Shown: one piece after another, positions 31,529-40,717 of the stretch
How the letters are laid out: each line of letters opens with the position of its first letter
Position numbering within the stretch: the stretch's first letter is position 1
DNA from: Clostridiales bacterium
GTDB taxonomy: Bacteria; Bacillota; Clostridia; Monoglobales; WRBX01
NCBI GenBank assembly: GCA_031261985.1
Contig: JAISIR010000018.1
Coordinates: 55,343-119,342, forward strand
Direction of reading: 5' to 3'
DNA length: 64,000 nucleotides
Program-made: the position numbers and the translations under genes
The notes under the pieces: model-generated
Seen by the model: the letters and a program-made list of their open reading frames with translations, nothing else
Database searches by the model: none
What the model was told of the DNA's origin: nothing

Positions 31529-31691
31529 GGTAAATCTCCTTTTTTTATACATTAGATATTATTGACTACTTGATAATTTTTATATGTAAAATATGGCAGG
31601 CGCAAAAATTTTCTTGACAATTGCTATAAAAAATGATAATATAAATTTACACTTATGTTACACTGTTGCGAATTGTGGGAGGGGGATGACA

Positions 31692-32642
31692 ATGAGTGGT
31701 GATTTGCTATTCTATTTAGACGGGAAGAATGAGTACTCGCGCGTGGCTTTTGCTGATGGCGGGCGCACGTTTACTAATCAATTGGGCTGCTTGCTTTTTT
31801 CGTTTATCTCTATCGATTTTTCTGATATCCTTGCTCAGACTAAGGATATGTCTACCATTAATTTCGCAAATAATTCTAAAATTCTGGAGCTGTTTTACAA
31901 AAGTATATATAACAAAATGGGCGCGATTCACCCGCTTTTGGCTGAGGATTTAAAGCAAAATTATTTGGCGTTGCTTGATAATCATTGTACTATGTCACAC
32001 GATAATGTTCGCGAGTTTGACGCTGATACAATTGCCAATTTTTTTGATGATTTTTATAATTATGTTCTAAAGCTTTCGGCATTTAAGTCTAAAATTGTAG
32101 AAATTATGAAGCTATGCCTTACTTATCACCCTATAGAAAGCACCGTTTTAAGGTATTATAATTGGAGCAAGCAGGTTAACCTTGAATACATAAATAACCT
32201 TGGAATTAATCAGGTTTTTGACGAGTCGGGCGGTGATATTGCTTGGCAAACATTTTATAGTGCTAAAAATGTGGAATATTTAATCTTTTACGAGCTAGAG
32301 TATATGTGTTTGAATAATTTTTGCATTAAGCGATGTGCCAATTGTGGCGAGTATTTTCTGCCATTCTCGCGCAAGACGCAATATTGCGATAATGTTTTTG
32401 AGGATACGAATTTAACTTGCAAAAAATATGCGCAGAAATATTTGGCGGGGACGAACCCTGCGCGTGCGCTTTATAATAAAAAGAATAATTTGCACCAGAT
32501 GAGGAACGCGCGCAAACCCGAGGAGTTACCTAAAGAAAAATTGAATGAGTGGCGGGCGTTTGCGCAAAATTTGCTAGCGGAATATGAGCGAAAAGCCATT
32601 AGTTTAGATGAGTTTGCCGAGAGGATTGGAATCGATAATTGA
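31692..32642 (+). CDS. DUF6076-like protein with C-terminal Zn-ribbon-like motif
   Basis: CIKRCANCGEYFLPFSRKTQYCDN...CKKYAQKYL...NARKPEELPKEKLNEWRAFA; RBS gggaggggg. Confidence 0.6.
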   Translation: MSGDLLFYLDGKNEYSRVAFADGGRTFTNQLGCLLFSFISIDFSDILAQTKDMSTINFANNSKILELFYKSIYNKMGAIHPLLAEDLKQNYLALLDNHCTMSHDNVREFDADTIANFFDDFYNYVLKLSAFKSKIVEIMKLCLTYHPIESTVLRYYNWSKQVNLEYINNLGINQVFDESGGDIAWQTFYSAKNVEYLIFYELEYMCLNNFCIKRCANCGEYFLPFSRKTQYCDNVFEDTNLTCKKYAQKYLAGTNPARALYNKKNNLHQMRNARKPEELPKEKLNEWRAFAQNLLAEYERKAISLDEFAERIGIDN

Positions 32643-32935
32643 GAATGCAGAATGCAGAATGGAGAATGGTTGTAATTAAAATTTGCAAGTAAATTTTAAT
32701 CAATTAATAAAACAATTTCCTTAAACGTTCTGTACATCAAATTCGCATTTTCTTGTCATTGCGGGCTTGACCCGCAATCTACACACTAATTGAGAATGAC
32801 ATAGGTCGATTACAACTTAGCGTGTAGATTCCGCGTCGGAGCGCGGAATGACGCGGCTTGATTTTTAAATTCGAGATTTATCGAGAATTTATTTCCTAAA
32901 TTCTGCATTCTGCATTATTCATTCTGCATTGCCTT
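32640..32935. repeat. MITE-like palindromic intergenic element
   Basis: aatgcagaatgcagaat inverted at both ends; internal 30-bp imperfect inverted repeat gtcatt..cg...atctacac (32755-32784 / 32822-32852). Confidence 0.6.
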
Positions 32936-33618
32936 TACAATGTTTTCATCGGCAACACGTTCAACTCGCTGCCGCCTAGTTTTACAGCCTCGCACAAAAA
33001 TAACGATGGTGATTTTTTTATATCACCTGTTATAAACTGAATTTTTTTAGGCTCTAGCGAGTTTTCGCGCAATCCACAAATAACGTCTACTAATCTATCG
33101 GCGCGATGCACCAAAAATAGTCTGCCGCGAGTTTTAAGCGACCTGTTTGCCGCCGCGCAAAAATCGTTTACCGTGCATTCTACTTCGTGACGCGCGATAG
33201 TTTTAACGTCGTTAGCGTTGGTTGCACCAGATAAAACTGGCTTATAAGGCGGGTTAATAGTTACAACATCGTAAAAATCGCTTTTAATGGCGGTTTTATT
33301 TTTTATGTCACCCAGGCGAATCTTGACCCGCTCGTGCAGATTATTATAATCTATCGATTTATTGGCAAGCTCTAGCATTTGCGGCTGAAGCTCGATTCCT
33401 TCAATTATATCAGCATTAGTTTTGGCGGAAAGTAAAATAGGGATAACACCGCAACCGCTGCAAAAATCTATAATTTTAGTGGTCGGTTTGATGTTTGCGT
33501 TATCGGCGACAAAGTTGGCTAGGCAAACCGAATCGACCCCGAAGCAAAAGTAATCGGTGTCTTGATAAATCATTAAATCATTCAATTGAAGGTCGTCTAA
33601 TTTAAGCAATATTATCAC
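32935..33618 (-). CDS. tRNA1(Val) (adenine-N6)-methyltransferase family
   Basis: FCSGCGVIPILLSAKT; VTINPPYKP (NPPY motif). Confidence 0.8.
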   Translation of the reverse strand: MIILLKLDDLQLNDLMIYQDTDYFCFGVDSVCLANFVADNANIKPTTKIIDFCSGCGVIPILLSAKTNADIIEGIELQPQMLELANKSIDYNNLHERVKIRLGDIKNKTAIKSDFYDVVTINPPYKPVLSGATNANDVKTIARHEVECTVNDFCAAANRSLKTRGRLFLVHRADRLVDVICGLRENSLEPKKIQFITGDIKKSPSLFLCEAVKLGGSELNVLPMKTL

Positions 33619-33759
33619 TTCTACAAAAAAATTTTTAAAACGTGTATATTTTTTGCCGGTATGTGCAAAATATCAATACAACGCAGTGAGATTTAGAAAA
33701 ATTATGATTTTTGTTATAGTTTTTCGACTTCTCCTGATATAAAAAGGAGTGAAAAAGAG

Positions 33760-33966
33760 ATGGCTAAAACATCAGCTAAATCAGCTAAATCGTTAGTTCC
33801 TAAGGCTCGTGAAGCTTTGAATAAGTATAAAATGGAGGCTGCTAGAGAAGTAGGCGTTAACCTTAAACAAGGTTATAATGGCGACCTAACTGCTCAGCAA
33901 GCAGGTTCTGTTGGCGGTCAGATGGTAAAGAACATGATTAAGAAGGCAGAAAACAGCATGAACTAA
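33760..33966 (+). CDS. Alpha/beta-type small acid-soluble spore protein
   Basis: ALNKYKMEAAREVGVNLKQGYNGDLTAQQAGSVGGQMVKNMI. Confidence 0.95.
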   Translation: MAKTSAKSAKSLVPKAREALNKYKMEAAREVGVNLKQGYNGDLTAQQAGSVGGQMVKNMIKKAENSMN

Positions 33967-33999
33967 CTGTTATCAACGCCATATCAATTGTGGTGGCCG

Positions 34000-34123
34000 A
34001 CTATTATTAGCTCGGCTTGGGATAAGGTTGCAAAGTGTACGCACGATAGGCATTGGTAGCATTGGCGAAGATGTTGTGTGCGCTACCTTTGAGCGTTATT
34101 CCCAAGTTAGCATTTTAATAGTT
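34000..34123. ncRNA. Long imperfect stem-loop, candidate structured RNA
   Basis: Paired arms actatta/taatagt, cttgggataa/ttattcccaag, caaag/ctttg, tacgcac/gtgtgcgcta in an intergenic region. Confidence 0.4.
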
Positions 34124-34229
34124 TAAAAGACAATAGTTGATTGTATTTCTCCTAATACAAGTTTAATTAGACGCGCCAATTTTGTTGAGCGTCAAAAAAG
34201 TTGTAATTTTGTAAATTTGCTTCGCATAA

Positions 34230-34279
34230 AACAGTCAAGTTAGGCGTTTATCCCCCTTTGCGCTCTTGGCTGTTTTTGT
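34230..34279 (+). terminator. Rho-independent terminator with C-rich loop
   Basis: aacagtcaagttaggcg / loop tttatccccctttg / cgctcttggctgtttttg. Confidence 0.65.
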
Positions 34280-34470
34280 GTTGAGGTGTACTATTATTAT
34301 GTTGGCAACATTTTATCATACATTAAAAATAAAATCAAGAAATTTTTTACGAGTTATGTTAGATACATTCGGTAATTTAACATTTCTTTAACATAATGCT
34401 TCAAAAAAAGCTTGCAATTTAAAAGGATATATGATATAATTGCGGTGATATTTATACAGGGGGATGCGTT

Positions 34471-35706
34471 ATGTATTTAGACGGTTTAAAAACAGATGAA
34501 GAAAAGGTAAATAAAATTTGCGAACTGTTAGATAGCGATTATGCTAAAGGTAAAGCGGCTTTTGATGAATTAGCCTATCCGTTGGGTTATAATAATTTTG
34601 ACGGTGTTTCAAGGGCATTGCGCAGTGGTTTTTATTATAACTTAGCGCAAATTACAGACGACGAGAAAATTTGGGCTTTAGTTTTTAAGCATTACAACGT
34701 TGACAATACAAGGGAGTTAACCGAAACTATATTAAATAAAATACATTCTGTTGATAAATTACAGGATTGTGCTGACTTTTATGGTTATGATGAAAGCCCT
34801 AACGACTGGTTTTTGAATGCGTATTATGTTAACAAAAAATTGTTTCAAGTAAAAACTGGCAAGCGACCTTATTCTTACGCAAAAGATTATGCTTTTTTAG
34901 ATAGTTTTGTTGATAAATTTTTAGAAAATAAAAGTATAAACGAGATTAACGACTCTATATTTGTAATGCTTAAGGAAGGGTTTGATTTTGAGGATATTGC
35001 ACGACGTATAAAGAACCCTGAAACATTAGAGAAGTTATTTAAGTACGCTTCTAAGCATGATTTTAATGAACGTGCTAGAAGTGCTGTTAATAGCATGACA
35101 GATGTGAATAGTTTGCGCGCTCATGCGAGCAACCCAGTTGACATGCATGTTGGGAAGTTTTGGTGTATAGAGAAATTGCTGCGTCACGATTTATATAATA
35201 AGCCGCTTGATGCGCGCATGGCAGACGAGAAGACTATTTTTGCTAACTCTATGATTTATCTTAATAAAGCTAAAACAAGTGCTATTTTGTTATTAAACGA
35301 CGACAGAAGCCCAAGTAGCATTAAAAATAAGCTTAGTCAAAACATTGCGTTGTTAGAAAAAGGCAAACCTATAAAGCGAATCGAAAAGCTATCGCCTAAA
35401 AAATTGCAAGAGGTGGCTGCCGCTGCAAATAAACTGACTGATGTGGACGATAGGAATTTTAACAACGGTTGCAATCTTTTTAAAGATACGATACAAGTCA
35501 TTAATAATTATGCTGAATCTAGGGCTAAACCCGAGAGTGTGCGCGGGAAAATTGGGGCAGACGAGGGCGATTCCGCTAAAGGGAGCGTCAAAATTGATAG
35601 AAAGCTAGAGAGCTTTAAAACAGCTTGCAAACAGGCAGGCGTTGATGATGCGCAACTAGCAAAGATTGTGGAGAATTATAATAAATTGGTTAGTGTACAT
35701 AGATAA
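34471..35706 (+). CDS. Hypothetical protein, lineage-specific paralogue A
   Basis: 411 aa; RBS agggggat; promoter TTGCAA-17-TATAAT upstream; C-terminal tail shared with next ORF. Confidence 0.65.
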   Translation: MYLDGLKTDEEKVNKICELLDSDYAKGKAAFDELAYPLGYNNFDGVSRALRSGFYYNLAQITDDEKIWALVFKHYNVDNTRELTETILNKIHSVDKLQDCADFYGYDESPNDWFLNAYYVNKKLFQVKTGKRPYSYAKDYAFLDSFVDKFLENKSINEINDSIFVMLKEGFDFEDIARRIKNPETLEKLFKYASKHDFNERARSAVNSMTDVNSLRAHASNPVDMHVGKFWCIEKLLRHDLYNKPLDARMADEKTIFANSMIYLNKAKTSAILLLNDDRSPSSIKNKLSQNIALLEKGKPIKRIEKLSPKKLQEVAAAANKLTDVDDRNFNNGCNLFKDTIQVINNYAESRAKPESVRGKIGADEGDSAKGSVKIDRKLESFKTACKQAGVDDAQLAKIVENYNKLVSVHR

Positions 35707-35735
35707 AGTGATTTTTAAAAAAGGGGGAAAACTTC

Positions 35736-36635
35736 ATGGCAAAATTCGACATATCTCATTATTCAATATATAACACGTATTTTATAGAAAAACGTAATTT
35801 TCAATTAAACGATGACAGGAAAGTAGATTTGGACACACTAGATTATGACTTTATCAACAGTCTTTTTGAGGGTAAAAGCGTAGGCGGTATTTGGGGAGTT
35901 TTGAAAGAAGTATCTAGAGCTGAAAAAATAAGCATGAAAAAAATAATTACAAATATTAAAGACCAAAAAGTCTTGGAAACTATGCTAGAGAATAATTCTA
36001 ATTTTTATAAAGGCTTTAGAGATTTTGAGGAATTTGAAGAACAAATTGTTAACAATATAACAGACGAGAATGTATTGCGTAAATATGCTTATCGCAAAGA
36101 TAGCTCTCAAAAATTCACCGCATCTGTTTGTTGTATAAAAAAGCTTTTAGCATACGATTTAAAAAACCGTCCTTTAACCGAACCTATCGACGATGAACAA
36201 TTACATATAATTGGACCTTTTACTAGCTATGATGAAAATAATACGATTTTATCGCTATATACACAAGATAATCAACCATATCTTGAAGGATATGCTTACC
36301 TAGAAGAGGGCAAACCGATAAGATATATTACTGATTTACCAGCGGAAAAATTGAATTCTATAGTTAATTTTTTAGGTAAATTGCATTTTGAGGAATCTGC
36401 AGAACAAAGGCATTTAAAAGACACGCGTCGCGATCTCGTTCCGTATGCTTCTCTATTAAATAATAAAAATAGTGTTATAGAGAAAATGAAATCTTGCGAA
36501 TCTGAATCTATATCGCAAGAAACAAATTCAAATCTATCTGCTTTTAAAACTGCTTGCAAACAGGCGGGCGTTGATGATGCGCAACTTGCAAAGATTGTGG
36601 ATAATTATAATAAACTGATTAGTATACAAAGGTAA
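35736..36635 (+). CDS. Hypothetical protein, lineage-specific paralogue B
   Basis: 299 aa; tail SAFKTACKQAGVDDAQLAKIVDNYNKLIS shared with paralogue A. Confidence 0.65.
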   Translation: MAKFDISHYSIYNTYFIEKRNFQLNDDRKVDLDTLDYDFINSLFEGKSVGGIWGVLKEVSRAEKISMKKIITNIKDQKVLETMLENNSNFYKGFRDFEEFEEQIVNNITDENVLRKYAYRKDSSQKFTASVCCIKKLLAYDLKNRPLTEPIDDEQLHIIGPFTSYDENNTILSLYTQDNQPYLEGYAYLEEGKPIRYITDLPAEKLNSIVNFLGKLHFEESAEQRHLKDTRRDLVPYASLLNNKNSVIEKMKSCESESISQETNSNLSAFKTACKQAGVDDAQLAKIVDNYNKLISIQR

Positions 36636-36651
36636 ATTGTCTTGTTTAAAA

Positions 36652-36683
36652 AAAGTGTGTCCTTTTGCTGGGCACACTTTTAT
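36652..36683 (+). terminator. Rho-independent terminator
   Basis: aaagtgtgtcc-ttttgct-gggcacactttt. Confidence 0.75.
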
Positions 36684-36700
36684 ATTGCATTAAGTTTGCA

Positions 36701-37615
36701 TTAAATTTTCATCACATCAAAAGGTGTAATTTGGTACACGTAATAGTTAAGCCAATTGGCAAAAAGTAAGTTAGAATGCGCGTTCCAGGTGTTAACTGGC
36801 TTTAATTTATCGTCATCGTTAGGGTAATAATTATATGGCAAATTTATACTCTTACCCTCGGATTTATCGCGATTGTACTCGTCTGCGATTCTAGTGGTTT
36901 CGTACTCGGGGTGACCTAGCACAAAAATTTGCTTGCCACGTTTGCTAGAAATTAAGTAGCTGCCCGCGCGGTTTGAGTATGCTAACACCTCTAAATCTTT
37001 GCAATTTGCTAGCTGATTTTCGTCGATTCCAGACCAACGGGAATGCGGCGCGTAAAAAGTATCAGAGAAACCGCGCAGCAGAATTTTAGGCTTAGAAATA
37101 ATTTTATGTTGGAAAATGCCGAACATTTTAAAGTCTAACATAACTTTATCGATTCCGTAATGGTAGTTAAGCCCAGCCATTGCGCCCCAACAAATATGTA
37201 GCGTAGACGTAACATTTGTAGTCGACCAATCCATAATTTTACATAGCTCGTCCCAATAGATAACGTCGGTAAATGCAAGGTTTTCGACTGGCGCACCATT
37301 TATAATTAGCCCGTCGTACTTGCTATTTTTAATCTCGTCGAAAGTTTTGTAAAAAGTTGCCATGTGCTCGGGCGGAGTGTGTTTATGCTCGTGATTTTTA
37401 ATTTTAATTAGGTCGATATCCACCTGAAGCGGAGTGTTGCCCAAAAGCCTCATTAGTTGAATTTCGGCTGAAATTTTAAATGGCATTAGGTTTAAAATGG
37501 CAATTTTAAGTGGGCGGATATCCTGCTTAACGGCGCGATTCTCGGTCATTACAAATATATTTTCTTTGGTTAGAGTTTTGGTCGCTGGCAAATTATTAGG
37601 AATTTTAATCGGCAT
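36701..37615 (-). CDS. metA: Homoserine O-acyltransferase
   Basis: MPIKIPNNLPA..LTKENIFVMTE; ICWGAMAGLNYHYGI. Confidence 0.9.
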   Translation of the reverse strand: MPIKIPNNLPATKTLTKENIFVMTENRAVKQDIRPLKIAILNLMPFKISAEIQLMRLLGNTPLQVDIDLIKIKNHEHKHTPPEHMATFYKTFDEIKNSKYDGLIINGAPVENLAFTDVIYWDELCKIMDWSTTNVTSTLHICWGAMAGLNYHYGIDKVMLDFKMFGIFQHKIISKPKILLRGFSDTFYAPHSRWSGIDENQLANCKDLEVLAYSNRAGSYLISSKRGKQIFVLGHPEYETTRIADEYNRDKSEGKSINLPYNYYPNDDDKLKPVNTWNAHSNLLFANWLNYYVYQITPFDVMKI

Positions 37616-37647
37616 TATGTTAACCCCATTTGACTATTAAATAAATT

Positions 37648-38886
37648 TTAGGTATTGCTTGCGTGGCGAGTGATATAGTGCGGAACACCATGCTTAAACC
37701 TTGGGTAGCTCTCGCCTTCTAGAAGCGGACGGATGTACTCAACCACATCATTAGTTACATCGTTACCGTCTTTTGTAATCCACTCTAGTGGCACCTTGCG
37801 CTCGACATTTGCGATTTCTGCCACGTTAAACGTACACAATTCCACGATATATGGGTTGGTAGAAAGTCGTTTTACAATTATCATCACGCCCGTTGCGCCA
37901 TCTATTGCAGCGCTAACAGCAAATTCGCCAATCTCGATAGCCTCGTTTACATCGGTAAGGCTAGCGATATGTGCAGAAGAACGCTGAAGCAGGCTAAACT
38001 CGATAGCGCGAATTTTGATATCCATTTTTTTGCGTACTTCGTGCGCTAAAGCTTGAGCGGTGCCTGTTAGTTGTGTATGCCCAAAAGCGTCGGTCTCGCC
38101 TGGCGTGCCACCTTCACAAATGTATCGACCGTCTTTATCTTTAACACCTTCACTAACGGCAACAACCACATTGCGATGCTTTTTAACCGCCTTAACCATG
38201 TCATCAACAAATTTATCAACATCCATTGCAACTTCGGGTAGATAGATATAATGCGGTGCGCAAATTTTGTGGCGTTCGCTACGCGCCAAAGCACTTGCAG
38301 CGGTAAGCCAACCAGCGTTACGTCCCATAATTTCTACAATTGTAAGGGTAGGGATATCGTAAACTTGGCTATCCAGAACGATTTCGCGCATAGAGGTAGC
38401 AATGTACTTGGCAGCGCTGCCGAATCCAGGTGTATGGTCGGTTACAGCAAGGTCGTTATCTATAGTTTTAGGCACGCCGATAAACTTAATATCGCTGCCG
38501 ATTTTTTGTGCATACTTATTTAATTTGTCAACGGTGTCCATGCTATCGTTACCGCCGATATAGAAAAAGTAACCTATATTATGCTTATCAAAAGTTTTAT
38601 AAATTTTTTCGTACACTTCTGCATTATCGTCTTCTAAAGGCAGGCGATGGCGGCAAGTACCAAGGTAAGATGCAGGTGTGTGAACAAGGCGGTTTATTCG
38701 GCTATCCTTATAAAAAATGCTAGATAAATCGATTAAATCGTCGTTTACCACGCCTTCGATGCCATGAACGGCACCATAAATTTTGTCAATCTCTTGGCTG
38801 GCAATTACTCCGCGAATAACCCCCGCTAACGACGCGTTTATGACAGCTGTCGGTCCACCACTTTGAGCAACTATGCAATTCTTCAT
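37648..38886 (-). CDS. 6-phosphofructokinase family (probably PPi-dependent)
   Basis: SGGPTAVINASLAGVI; GGNDSMDT; GVPKTIDNDL; start at RBS-linked ATG 38886. Confidence 0.85.
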   Translation of the reverse strand: MKNCIVAQSGGPTAVINASLAGVIRGVIASQEIDKIYGAVHGIEGVVNDDLIDLSSIFYKDSRINRLVHTPASYLGTCRHRLPLEDDNAEVYEKIYKTFDKHNIGYFFYIGGNDSMDTVDKLNKYAQKIGSDIKFIGVPKTIDNDLAVTDHTPGFGSAAKYIATSMREIVLDSQVYDIPTLTIVEIMGRNAGWLTAASALARSERHKICAPHYIYLPEVAMDVDKFVDDMVKAVKKHRNVVVAVSEGVKDKDGRYICEGGTPGETDAFGHTQLTGTAQALAHEVRKKMDIKIRAIEFSLLQRSSAHIASLTDVNEAIEIGEFAVSAAIDGATGVMIIVKRLSTNPYIVELCTFNVAEIANVERKVPLEWITKDGNDVTNDVVEYIRPLLEGESYPRFKHGVPHYITRHASNT

Positions 38887-39013
38887 GTTATTTCTCCTTA
38901 AAAATATATATGTTTTTTGCAATTATTCTTTTTGTAGCTTTCGTTATGATGTGACTTAATTTTTATCACAATAATATTTATATCATAACTAAATTTAAAA
39001 TGCAAGAGTTTTT

Positions 39014-40447
39014 TTATCTAGCGTGTAGCTTGTTTTTTTGTTTAAGCAAATCTATAACTTGATTGTGTAAAACTTTATTAGTGACAACAATTGTGTTTCT
39101 ATCGGTAGATGCCCAATCAATATTGTTTCCGTTTTTATCGGTTATTTTGCCGCCTGCTTCTGTAATCAAAACCGAGCCTGCAAGAATATCCCAAATACTA
39201 TATCGATAAGCCGAGATATCGTAGCCACCTTTAGCGGTTAATGCAAGCTCGCCCGCGGTGGTGCCTAGGTGTTTGCACGAACCCGCGCGCGCAATAAGCT
39301 CACGCATCATCGTCTCGGTTTCGGAATCTTTAGAGCGGCGGATAGAAATGTTGCATTTAGATATATCTTCTTCCGCCGAAACTTTTATGGGCGTATTATT
39401 GCAATAGGCTCCCTTGTTTTTCTCAGCGATAAACAGGGTTCCTTGCTTGCCAATCTCGGGCATATAAACAACGCCAAAAAGTGGCTCGCCATTGTGCATG
39501 CAACCAATCGAGATAGAGTAAGCCGGGATTCCTTTAGAAAAATTTCGCGTACCGTCTAGCGGGTCAATCGCCCAAGAATAGCCGCTGTTCCCTATAATAT
39601 TGGCACCTTCTTCACCAATTATACTATCGTTAGGGAACTTCTCTCGCAACGCTTGAGTTATAAGGCTTTCGCTCATTTTATCGGCAATGGTTACAGGGCT
39701 GTTGTCAGTTTTAAACTCGGTGTGCAACTCGGTTTTATTATTAAAAATTTTAGATAACTCATCGCCTGCTTGCCTTGCTAAATCCCTAGCTAAAGCCGCG
39801 CGCTCGCAAAAAATTTCTGGCATGGGTAAGTCTAAAATTATTTCGTCTTTTATTGCGCGATTATCCAAGAAATACTCGCGAACTTGCCTATTGCCTTTTT
39901 CGTCATAAGCATATCCATCGCCAGAATATAGCTCGCGTAATTGCATACTAAAATACATAAACGCACGTGCATTTGCAAGGGTATCGGGCGCGGTTTGGTA
40001 CTTATCTACCGACATAAACCTAGAATCTGCCTCACCTTTTTGATTAACTTCGGCAAACGTGTATCCGGCTTGATTTTCTATTTCGTCATATGGCGTTTTA
40101 GTAAGCAAATCTGCCCATTTGGCAAACTTATCATACACTTGCGGGTAATGATTCTTGACTACCTTTAAAAGATTATCCCAAGTAGCAGGCAGCGGATTTT
40201 CATCATTAAGCAAGACAATTTTAAACTTAGTTCCATTTTTGACCAGCCATGTTAAATACGCCTCGTCATAGCCAATTGAGTCAAACATTTCCTTAGAACT
40301 TTTGCCGCTTATTGCGTTAATTCCATCCTCGCCCATAACCATAATTATCTCGCGGTTTGGGTCGTTAGATAGATGCAAAAAATCGCTATCATTTTTGCCG
40401 CGTATAATTCTTGCATAATAGCCCGATTTATATTGTGATAAATCCAT
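39014..40447 (-). CDS. Inositol monophosphatase/CysQ-family phosphatase with uncharacterised N-terminal domain
   Basis: C-term IIGEEGAN, WAIDPLDGTRNFSKGIP, SIWDILAGSVLITEAGG; about 200 aa N-terminal extension; likely start 40447 (RBS aggtgg). Confidence 0.75.
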   Translation of the reverse strand: MDLSQYKSGYYARIIRGKNDSDFLHLSNDPNREIIMVMGEDGINAISGKSSKEMFDSIGYDEAYLTWLVKNGTKFKIVLLNDENPLPATWDNLLKVVKNHYPQVYDKFAKWADLLTKTPYDEIENQAGYTFAEVNQKGEADSRFMSVDKYQTAPDTLANARAFMYFSMQLRELYSGDGYAYDEKGNRQVREYFLDNRAIKDEIILDLPMPEIFCERAALARDLARQAGDELSKIFNNKTELHTEFKTDNSPVTIADKMSESLITQALREKFPNDSIIGEEGANIIGNSGYSWAIDPLDGTRNFSKGIPAYSISIGCMHNGEPLFGVVYMPEIGKQGTLFIAEKNKGAYCNNTPIKVSAEEDISKCNISIRRSKDSETETMMRELIARAGSCKHLGTTAGELALTAKGGYDISAYRYSIWDILAGSVLITEAGGKITDKNGNNIDWASTDRNTIVVTNKVLHNQVIDLLKQKNKLHAR

Positions 40448-40649
40448 TAAAAGCTGCCACCTTTTTAAGGTTTTTGTTGTATAATCAATATTATCATACA
40501 CGTTAAAAAAAGTCAAGGCATTAAAAATACTAAATTGTAAATATTATTTACTTGATTGCGATTAAATTTCGCAAAAATTAATTTTTGCGAGTTAAGGACA
40601 CAAGTAAGGGCTGCCGGCGTTTTATGATTAACTAATGCCGACAGCCTTC

Positions 40650-40678
40650 TTGACATTTTATTCGGTTTTTGGTATAAT
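40650..40678 (+). promoter_or_regulatory. SigA promoter of rsgA-rpe
   Basis: TTGACA 40650-40655, 17-nt spacer, TATAAT 40673-40678. Confidence 0.8.
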
Positions 40679-40717
40679 AGTTTTAAGAACAAAATTTTGG
40701 ATTATTGGGGACTTTTA

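Noticed and set aside
34000-34123. Assignment of the rod-like hairpin as 6S RNA
   Set aside because: No clear large central bubble; left as unassigned structured RNA
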